24,226 nucleotides of DNA from CALJEL01 sp041082235 (lineage in GTDB: Bacteria; Nitrospirota; Thermodesulfovibrionia; Thermodesulfovibrionales; CALJEL01). Of this stretch, positions 16,382 to 22,138 are shown one piece after another. Made by a program: the position numbers and the translations under genes. Position 1 is the first letter of the stretch. Every line of letters starts with the position of its first letter. Location: NCBI GenBank assembly GCA_041082235.1, contig JBDOIG010000200.1:1-24226 (forward strand), written 5' to 3'. A model generated the notes under the pieces. The model did no database searches. It saw only the letters and a list, made by a program, of their open reading frames with translations, and was not told where the DNA came from.

Positions 16382-16756
16382 TCAGGTCTTTGAGCTGAGT
16401 CCAGCAGCTATATTGAGATTAATCTTTATCAAAATATCAAGTTTTTCAGGAGAGGGTGAAGCCATTAATTCAAAGGTCCTTTTATCAATAAAAAGACTTA
16501 AGCTCAGAAGGTTCTCTCTCAGATTCTTGGGCATTGGATGGTCTGGTCTTGAGAGCTCTGTCTGGAAGAAACTCCAGAGCCTCTGGTTGTATCTCAGAGC
16601 CTTATCAAGTTTTTCATCCCTGTCTGGTTCATCCCATCTGTCCTTGCACTCTTTAAGCAGATGGGCTGCCTTAACAAGCACAGATGCCTCAAGTTCCCTG
16701 CCTGAAAGCGTGGCCTTCTGCACATCCCTGTAAGCCTCAATACCTGTTTTTAACAT
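16382..16756 (-). CDS. flaF: Flagellar biosynthesis regulator FlaF
   Basis: Protein of 124 residues. The family core is plain: LWSFFQTELSRPDHPMPKNL, LLSLSLFIDKRTFEL and the final LIKINLNIAAGL. In Caulobacter, FlaF is needed for flagellin production and acts opposite to FlbT. The gene starts within the last 20 bp of flbT and has a strong Shine-Dalgarno sequence (GGAGGT, 8 bases before the ATG) inside flbT. It is followed after one base by the TPR gene. Confidence 0.9.
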   Translation of the reverse strand: MLKTGIEAYRDVQKATLSGRELEASVLVKAAHLLKECKDRWDEPDRDEKLDKALRYNQRLWSFFQTELSRPDHPMPKNLRENLLSLSLFIDKRTFELMASPSPEKLDILIKINLNIAAGLSSKT

Positions 16757-17135
16757 TCTTCAATACCTCCTTTTCAAAATCCATGAGTTTTTTTGCAAGC
16801 TTTAATGCCTGATAATAATTTTCCTCAAGTATATTCTGGCTTATCTGGTCAATTATCCCTGTTGTTCTTGGAACTGCCTCAACAAGCTCTCTCACGAGCC
16901 TCCAGTAGATGTTATGATAATCAAGCATATTTTTGCCATCTATATACATGAGCTGTATGACAAAATAGATCTTGCTACAATAGGTGGTGGCATCTTCTTC
17001 CTTCATGATATCCTTTTCTCTTAAGAGAGGAACCTTATTTTCTATATATAGCGTGGCTGGTCGTTCACCATTTTTTATTACAGCACCACCAATGATTATC
17101 TTCTCTCCTGGTTTAAGGTTTATCTTAAGTGGCAT
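16737..17135 (-). CDS. flbT: Flagellar biosynthesis repressor FlbT
   Basis: Protein of 132 residues. The N-terminal LKINLKPGEKIIIGGAVIKNG and the following NKVPLLREKDIM are the FlbT signature; YFVIQLMYID also fits. In Caulobacter, FlbT binds the 5' leader of flagellin mRNA and lowers its translation and stability until the hook is finished. The long structured leader of the flagellin gene in this same run makes the same role likely here. It starts one base after the stop of the 160-residue gene. Confidence 0.9.
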   Translation of the reverse strand: MPLKINLKPGEKIIIGGAVIKNGERPATLYIENKVPLLREKDIMKEEDATTYCSKIYFVIQLMYIDGKNMLDYHNIYWRLVRELVEAVPRTTGIIDQISQNILEENYYQALKLAKKLMDFEKEVLKNVKNRY

Positions 17136-17136
17136 A

Positions 17137-17619
17137 TCAAAATTCCTTTAAAAAGGCTGTCTCTCTGGCTATACCAGTTTTTTCACCAGAAAGAGAGTCT
17201 TTGATATCAAGACTCTTTACCTCTGCAGCCTGAGCAGAGAGTTTCATTATCTCCTCCCTCTGTTCTTGTGGTATAGTAAGCCTCTCTATAAGAGCCCTGA
17301 AGGCAATAAAACTCCTTAAAGCCTCTATCCTTTCTTCACTTCCAGGTGGATAGGGTGGGAATACCTTGTTCATATCAAGGACTTTTTTTGAGATATGATC
17401 TATAAAATCCCTGATATCTTCTTCCTTTAAAAAGCGGACTGAGTTAAAAAGGTCTGATTTCACTCCGTATATTTTTTTGAAGTCAAATGATTCCTTGAGG
17501 TCTATGGTAAGCTCTTTCCCTTTAGCCCTTGCTGAAGGAAAAGACTTCTGGCCTTTATCCTCAGGCCTTACCTGAGGCGCAGCAGGATAATGACCCTCTC
17601 CTATTCCTCTTACAGCCAC
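17137..17619 (-). CDS. Unrecognised protein between flagellin and flbT
   Basis: Protein of 160 residues with a GTG start at 17619. I do not recognise a family. The first 40 residues are Pro/Gly/Lys-rich and probably disordered; the rest is predicted helical and charged (FLKEEDIRDFIDHISKKVLD, ERIEALRSFIAFRALIERL). There is no signal peptide, membrane segment or cysteine. Location between flagellin and flbT, one base from the latter, points to a flagellin chaperone, export or regulatory role; that is inference. It follows the hairpin after flagellin, so it is probably expressed at a lower level than flagellin. Confidence 0.6.
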   Translation of the reverse strand: MAVRGIGEGHYPAAPQVRPEDKGQKSFPSARAKGKELTIDLKESFDFKKIYGVKSDLFNSVRFLKEEDIRDFIDHISKKVLDMNKVFPPYPPGSEERIEALRSFIAFRALIERLTIPQEQREEIMKLSAQAAEVKSLDIKDSLSGEKTGIARETAFLKEF

Positions 17620-17633
17620 GACACACCCTTATC

Positions 17634-17659
17634 AAGGCAGGGGCATACGCCCCTGCCTT
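17634..17659 (-). terminator. Perfect 11-bp hairpin after flagellin
   Basis: AAGGCAGGGGC (17634-17644), a four-base loop, and GCCCCTGCCTT (17649-17659) pair without mismatch, 7 bases past the flagellin stop. No T run follows in the transcription direction. It may be a partial terminator or a 3'-end stabiliser that gives more flagellin mRNA than flbT/flaF mRNA. Confidence 0.65.
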
Positions 17660-17666
17660 ATGTCAC

Positions 17667-18485
17667 TTAGAACAACCTCAGTACTGACTGAGCTGCCTGT
17701 GATGCAAGGCTCAGGGCTGTCACACCAAGTGCCTGTCTGGTCTGGAGCATAAGCATGTTTGCACCTTCCTCATTCATGTCAGCAAGTGTGAGATTCTCTG
17801 CACCTTTTGTGAGGGTATTTATCATATTGTTTGTGAAGTCAAGCCTTGTTTGCACAACCGAGAGATTGGATGAGAGTGTCTGGGAATACTGTCTCAGGGC
17901 GACAATACCTGAATCGAGCTCGCTGATAGAGGTCTGGATATTTGAATCTGTTGACCAGTCAGTAGCCTGGTTGATGCCAAGTCCGCTTGAGGTGGCATCC
18001 TGGTGATTGATGGTAAGAGTACTTGTGCCGTCCTCATTAAACACCACAACAAGATTATCTGTGCCACCATCAATTAAGTTTGTCCCGCGATATCCTGAGT
18101 CAGCAGCAACACTGTCTATCTGATTCAGTATTTCATTGAACTGATCCATCAAGTTTGACCGTGTTGTGGCATCATTTGACTGAAGTGCTGACTGGGCAAG
18201 GGACTTTGCCTGATAGATGAGGGTTTCAATTGCTGATAGACCTGCATCAGCAGCCTTAACAGTCTGGATTGCTTCATTCATCATGTCCTTAAGGGCTGAT
18301 AGGTCAGATGCCCTGCTCATGTGACCTTTTGCTGCAAAATAATTTACAGGATCATCAAGGGCTGAATTCACCTTTTTTCCTGTTGAGAGTCTTACCTGTG
18401 TCCTGTCAAAGAGCTCAGCTGTCTTCTGAAGACTTAAAAGATTGGACCGCATTCCAGCGGTAAGGGTGATATCATTGATTGCCAT
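17667..18485 (-). CDS. fliC: Flagellin
   Basis: Protein of 272 residues. The conserved N-terminal D0/D1 part (MAINDITLTAGMRSNLLSLQ, then RLSTGKKVNSALDDP) and the C-terminal D1/D0 part (EEGANMLMLQTRQALGVTAL, SLASQAAQSVLRLF) are both intact. The central variable part is very small, so the filament subunit is close to the minimal size. The frame continues 54 codons upstream, but the ATG at 18485 has a perfect AAGGAGGT eight bases before it and gives the canonical N-terminus. The filament type matches lineages that use FlbT and FlaF, which lie just downstream. Confidence 0.95.
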   Translation of the reverse strand: MAINDITLTAGMRSNLLSLQKTAELFDRTQVRLSTGKKVNSALDDPVNYFAAKGHMSRASDLSALKDMMNEAIQTVKAADAGLSAIETLIYQAKSLAQSALQSNDATTRSNLMDQFNEILNQIDSVAADSGYRGTNLIDGGTDNLVVVFNEDGTSTLTINHQDATSSGLGINQATDWSTDSNIQTSISELDSGIVALRQYSQTLSSNLSVVQTRLDFTNNMINTLTKGAENLTLADMNEEGANMLMLQTRQALGVTALSLASQAAQSVLRLF

Positions 18486-18493
18486 TTTTAAAT

Positions 18494-18501
18494 ACCTCCT
18501 T
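18494..18501 (-). promoter_or_regulatory. Consensus ribosome binding site of flagellin
   Basis: AAGGAGGT on the minus strand, eight bases before the ATG at 18485. It fixes the start and contains a GGA core of the kind CsrA binds. An identical 8-mer lies at 18567-18574. Confidence 0.85.
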
Positions 18502-18512
18502 CTGAGAATTTT

Positions 18513-18529
18513 CCGGTAATTCTTACCGG
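18513..18529 (-). promoter_or_regulatory. Hairpin in the flagellin mRNA leader
   Basis: CCGGTAA (18513-18519) and TTACCGG (18523-18529) pair perfectly around a three-base loop, about 28 bases before the flagellin ATG. AT-rich flanks could extend the stem imperfectly. It is a candidate site for FlbT- or CsrA-type control, by analogy with known flagellin leaders. Confidence 0.45.
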
Positions 18530-18566
18530 GTTTTAAATTCAGGCCCTGGGAACCTTTACTTCCTTC

Positions 18567-18574
18567 ACCTCCTT
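18567..18574 (-). promoter_or_regulatory. Second AAGGAGGT in the flagellin leader
   Basis: An exact copy of the flagellin Shine-Dalgarno sequence 73 bp farther upstream, followed by more GGA motifs. No good start codon follows at usable spacing; a GTG overlaps the motif itself. It could be a ribosome standby site or a CsrA-type site. Confidence 0.4.
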
Positions 18575-18600
18575 TTTCCCTTTTTTGGCCTTCACTTTTA

Positions 18601-18628
18601 GATTCGGATTTGTAAAAGAGAAACTTTA
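18601..18628 (-). promoter_or_regulatory. Sigma-28-like promoter for flagellin
   Basis: On the minus strand TAAAGTTT (18621-18628) is followed after 12 bases by TCCGAATC (18601-18608). The -35 part is perfect against the FliA consensus TAAAGTTT-N11-GCCGATAA; the -10 part keeps CCGA and the spacer is one base long. It would give a leader of roughly 105-110 bases. Confidence 0.5.
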
Positions 18629-18681
18629 GGGAGGCTTTAAAAAACAAAGGATTTATGGGAGTGCTTAAAGGAGATTAAGGC

Positions 18682-18708
18682 TAAAGTTTTTCAGAAAACT
18701 GCCGATTA
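18682..18708 (+). promoter_or_regulatory. Near-consensus sigma-28 (FliA) promoter facing the beta-propeller gene
   Basis: TAAAGTTT (18682-18689), exactly 11 bases, then GCCGATTA (18701-18708). It matches 15 of 16 positions of the enterobacterial FliA consensus. It faces right, away from flagellin, toward the exported-protein operon that begins at 18874. Confidence 0.65.
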
Positions 18709-18818
18709 AACCATCACTTCTTCTCCCTTTTCAGGAATGTTTACTTTAAGGCCATATTTTTTATGATAAGACCCTTAGAAATATTCTAAAATTGCAACAT
18801 TAGACTTAAAAAGCCTTC

Positions 18819-18847
18819 TTGACAGTGATTATAAAATATGATATGTT
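18819..18847 (+). promoter_or_regulatory. Sigma-70-type promoter of the beta-propeller operon
   Basis: A perfect TTGACA at 18819-18824, a 17-bp spacer, and TATGTT at 18842-18847. The expected start near 18854 leaves about 20 bases of leader before the ATG at 18874. It also argues against the earlier ATG at 18838, which lies upstream of the expected start. Confidence 0.55.
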
Positions 18848-18873
18848 TTTTTTCACGGGGGCTAAGGCTATTC

Positions 18874-21579
18874 ATGAGTAATAGATTCAAGAGATTGTTA
18901 ATGAATAAGCGTATTTTCAAAGCAGCTTTTCTTTTCCTATTAGCTTTTTGTGTTATTAACCTTTCTTTCAAAGACTGGAGCTATTCAGTAACAAACTCTT
19001 CAACCATTCACCTTGAGGTAAATCCGCATGGAATAGCAATAAATCCAATTACAGATATTGCAGTAATTACGAATGAAAAAAGTGATTCTGTTTCAATAGT
19101 TAATTTAAACACTCAGAAAGTCCTCTCAACAATCCCTGTAGGTAAGGCACCGAGAGGAGTTGCAGTAGATATAGGATTAAATATTGCCCTTGTTGGGAAC
19201 AGCCATGACAACAACATTTCAATCATAGACCTCAATAATTTTCAGATAATAACAACCATTCCAGTTGGCAAAGGACCAGAAGGCATAGCAGTAAATCAAT
19301 TAAATCATATAGCCCTTGTATCTAACCATAAAGACAATACAGTTACAGTAATTGACCTTTTGAATTATAGTGTCATGTTAACAATCCCTGTAGGCAAAGA
19401 GCCAAAGGATATAGCAATAGACCCTGAACTTAATCTTGCATTGGTTGTGAATGAGAAAGAGGAGGAAGATGAAGATAAACATGGGAAAGAGGAAGGCGAG
19501 CATTATACAGTCACAGTAATTGACCTTCGAACATATCAGGTAACAAATGAGGTATCAGTGGGAAAGAATCCACAGGCAATAGATATAAATCCTGAGACAC
19601 ATTTTGCAGTAGTAGCAAACACAAAAGACAACTCTATTACGGTCATTAACCTTTTAAATTACCAGACAACAAATATTCTTGTAGGCAAACATCCCAGAGA
19701 GGCAGTAATAAATCCCCTTGACAACAAGGCATTGGTAATTTGCGATGAAGACGACAGGGAATACGAAGACGAACATAAAGATGAAGGTGGAAGCCTTTTG
19801 CTGATCGATCTTAACACAAATACAATTATTAAAAAATATGTGATAAATAAAAAATCAATAGGGTTAGCAGTTAATAATTTTATGAACATAGCAGCAGTTG
19901 TTGATGATAAAACAGAGAGCCTTGTATTGATTCAACTACCAAATCCTGTTCCTCAAATAACCTCCATAAACCCTTCAACTGTTTACAGAGGAAGTGCTGG
20001 TGAACACATTGAAATAGAAGGGAGTAAGTTTATCAAGACATCAAAGGTTTATTTTGAAAACCAGCTCTTAGAGACAATCTTTATAGATAACCATCATCTT
20101 AAGGTCAATATTCCAAGAGACCTTTTCCTTAAGACCGGGAAATTTTATCTAACGATTGTAAACCCATCCCCGGAAGGAGGAATTTCAAATAGAGTACCCC
20201 TTCAGGTCAACAATCCAGTCCCGTATATATCATTTCTTGACCCATTAGAGGTAATGGCAGGGACACCCTCCCTTACCCTCACAGTTTATGGCACTGGATT
20301 CTTTGATGACACAACTGTTTATATAAACAACATACTACGTCCATTTAAACTTATCAGCCAGACAAAACTTCAAATAGAACTCTTAGCAGAAGACCTTGAA
20401 TATGGTAGATACATTGAAGTAACAGCATCTAATCCGCCGCCAGGAGGTGGGTTATCTAATAAAGCAATATTCACAGTCTTTAATCCAGTTCCTCAACTCT
20501 CATCCATAAGCCCGACCTCGATAATATCTGGAAGCCCTGATTTTAATCTTACCCTTATAGGAAATAACTTCGTAAAGACATCTATTGTGAGTTTCAATAA
20601 TCAAAACTATCCAGCAAGATACATAAGCAATACTCAGATAGAAACAACCATTCCATCAGATGCCATAAAGACACCTGGAAGTTATCCTATCAAAGTAATC
20701 AATCCTGTCCCCGGTGGTGGAGAAAGCATTTCCTTAACCTTTACAGTCAAACCACCTCTTGAGATAAGGATAACATCACCTGCTGATGGGGAGATGATAA
20801 ATAAGGCAAAGATTATGGTCAAGGGAACGATAAAATCGGATACAAGGGATATTGGGATAACAGTGAATGGAGTTATAGCAGAGGTGATAGGTAATAAATG
20901 GATAGCAAATACTATTCCTCTCACAATTGGCTCAAACACAATTACAGCAACTGCGACAGATTCCTATGGAAACACAGACACAAAGACTATAACAATTTAT
21001 ACCAATGACATAACCCAGCCTGTGGAACTCTTGGCAAACATCACAAGCGGAATAGCACCACTTCAGGTTTACTTTTCAGCCTCAACCTCCTTTACACCTG
21101 CATCATACCAGATGGATTTTGAAGGGGATGGAGTGATTGATTACACAGGGACAACCTTTGAAAACCTCAGTCACATATATACAACAGAAGGAATTTTTTA
21201 TCCGACAATCACAGTAACCGACGATCGAGGGAATACCTATTCTGACACAATGGCAATAACAGTTCTTTCAAAGACGGAGATAGATACCTTGCTTAAAGGT
21301 AAGTGGGAGGGGATGAAGAGTGCGCTGATGGAGAAGGATATTTTAAAAGCAGTAAGTTATTTTACGGACGGGACTAAAGAACGATATGCAAAGATTTTTG
21401 AGATATTAAAGGAGTATCTGCCTCAGATTGTCCAGGAAATGCAAGATATCAAGATGGTTTACATACAAGGCGATGTTGCCAAATACAGGATAAGGAGGAT
21501 GGAGACTGCCGGAGAGATAACCTATTATATTTATTTTGTTAAAGATAGGGATGGCCTTTGGAAAATCCAGTACTTTTGA
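18874..21579 (+). CDS. Exported YVTN beta-propeller, IPT, Ig-like, PKD and NTF2-like protein
   Basis: Protein of 901 residues. An N-terminal Sec signal (core AAFLFLLAFCVINL) is followed by a YVTN-type beta-propeller of about seven blades at roughly 45-355 (repeats like TIPVGKGPEGIAVN and NTVTVIDL). Three IPT/TIG domains begin near 357, 447 and 537, each opening with NPVP. An Ig-like domain comes next (ITSPADGEMINKAKIMVKGT, about 628-715), then a PKD domain (about 719-803, with DFEGDGVIDY), then an NTF2-like tail ending WKIQYF. Two blades carry Asp/Glu/His-rich loops. The ATG at 18874 has AAGG six bases before it; the ATG at 18901 is a second option. It is the first gene of an apparent three-gene operon. 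Likely a surface or periplasmic binding or scaffold protein; the ligand is unknown. Confidence 0.85.
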   Translation: MSNRFKRLLMNKRIFKAAFLFLLAFCVINLSFKDWSYSVTNSSTIHLEVNPHGIAINPITDIAVITNEKSDSVSIVNLNTQKVLSTIPVGKAPRGVAVDIGLNIALVGNSHDNNISIIDLNNFQIITTIPVGKGPEGIAVNQLNHIALVSNHKDNTVTVIDLLNYSVMLTIPVGKEPKDIAIDPELNLALVVNEKEEEDEDKHGKEEGEHYTVTVIDLRTYQVTNEVSVGKNPQAIDINPETHFAVVANTKDNSITVINLLNYQTTNILVGKHPREAVINPLDNKALVICDEDDREYEDEHKDEGGSLLLIDLNTNTIIKKYVINKKSIGLAVNNFMNIAAVVDDKTESLVLIQLPNPVPQITSINPSTVYRGSAGEHIEIEGSKFIKTSKVYFENQLLETIFIDNHHLKVNIPRDLFLKTGKFYLTIVNPSPEGGISNRVPLQVNNPVPYISFLDPLEVMAGTPSLTLTVYGTGFFDDTTVYINNILRPFKLISQTKLQIELLAEDLEYGRYIEVTASNPPPGGGLSNKAIFTVFNPVPQLSSISPTSIISGSPDFNLTLIGNNFVKTSIVSFNNQNYPARYISNTQIETTIPSDAIKTPGSYPIKVINPVPGGGESISLTFTVKPPLEIRITSPADGEMINKAKIMVKGTIKSDTRDIGITVNGVIAEVIGNKWIANTIPLTIGSNTITATATDSYGNTDTKTITIYTNDITQPVELLANITSGIAPLQVYFSASTSFTPASYQMDFEGDGVIDYTGTTFENLSHIYTTEGIFYPTITVTDDRGNTYSDTMAITVLSKTEIDTLLKGKWEGMKSALMEKDILKAVSYFTDGTKERYAKIFEILKEYLPQIVQEMQDIKMVYIQGDVAKYRIRRMETAGEITYYIYFVKDRDGLWKIQYF

Positions 21580-21589
21580 AGGGAAAAGC

Positions 21590-22135
21590 ATGAAAAGGTT
21601 TATCTTTTTACTTATTGCAATATCTATCTTCTTCTCCGGTTGCATATATGCAATTCGTTATGATGGGCCATACAGGGGGAAGGTAGTGGAAGCAGAGACA
21701 GGAGAACCTATAGAGGGAGTGGTGGTGCTTGGGGTATGGTATACCGTGACAGTGACCCCAGCTGGAGGAACTCACCATTTTTATGATGCTACTGAGACTG
21801 TAACAGATAAAAATGGAGAGTTTTTTATCTCGGGGATGGGATTAAGGGTATTGAGTAACCTTGAGCCTGTGTATGTAATTATTTTCAAGGCAGGGTATGA
21901 GTATCTTGGTTTGATGCCATGGATATCCCTGAAAGAAGATATCCTTCTTAGTAAGAGAATCAAATGGGAAGGAAGCAAAGCTATTATACCATTGAGGAAG
22001 TTGACGATGGAGGAGAGGAGGAGAAGATATGTTGATAAGGAAACGATTCCTGATAATAAACAACAGTTGTTAATAAAAGAATTAAATAAAGAATATAAAG
22101 AACTTGGAATTCCGCTTTACCCGGAGGAGAGTTAA
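21590..22135 (+). CDS. Small lipoprotein with carboxypeptidase-regulatory-like domain
   Basis: Protein of 181 residues. The signal MKRFIFLLIAISIFFSGC ends in a lipobox-like FSGC with Cys18 as the lipidated residue; the next residue is Ile, so outer-membrane sorting is expected. YRGKVVEAETGEPIEGVVVL and TVTDKNGEFFISGMG follow the pattern of CarboxypepD_reg (beta-sandwich) domains. The C-terminal 45 residues are charged and helical (RKLTMEERRRRYVD). The ATG at 21590 lies 10 bp after the upstream stop, with AAGGGA before it; the longer frame from 21536 would bury the signal peptide. Probably a surface accessory to its two neighbours; the function is unknown. Confidence 0.8.
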   Translation: MKRFIFLLIAISIFFSGCIYAIRYDGPYRGKVVEAETGEPIEGVVVLGVWYTVTVTPAGGTHHFYDATETVTDKNGEFFISGMGLRVLSNLEPVYVIIFKAGYEYLGLMPWISLKEDILLSKRIKWEGSKAIIPLRKLTMEERRRRYVDKETIPDNKQQLLIKELNKEYKELGIPLYPEES

Positions 22136-22138
22136 TTT

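Larger units (their letters stand above)
18486..18873. other. Divergent control region between flagellin and the exported-protein operon
   Basis: This 388-bp stretch without genes holds the flagellin ribosome binding site, leader hairpin, second AAGGAGGT and sigma-28-like promoter on the minus strand. On the plus strand it holds the sigma-28 and sigma-70 promoters of the beta-propeller gene. I saw no sigma-54 site (GG-N10-GC type) and no credible small gene in it. Confidence 0.6.

Noticed and set aside
18486..18647. 54-codon N-terminal extension of flagellin
   Set aside because: The ATG at 18485 has a perfect AAGGAGGT and gives the conserved flagellin N-terminus. The extension is Lys/Gly/Ser-rich leader sequence.
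18781..18837. Possible sigma-54 site around TTGCAA before the beta-propeller gene
   Set aside because: No GG pair lies at the required distance upstream of the GC.
18838..18873. Earlier ATG start for the beta-propeller protein
   Set aside because: It lies between the -35 and -10 boxes of the sigma-70-type promoter, lacks a ribosome binding site and adds a poor signal-peptide start.
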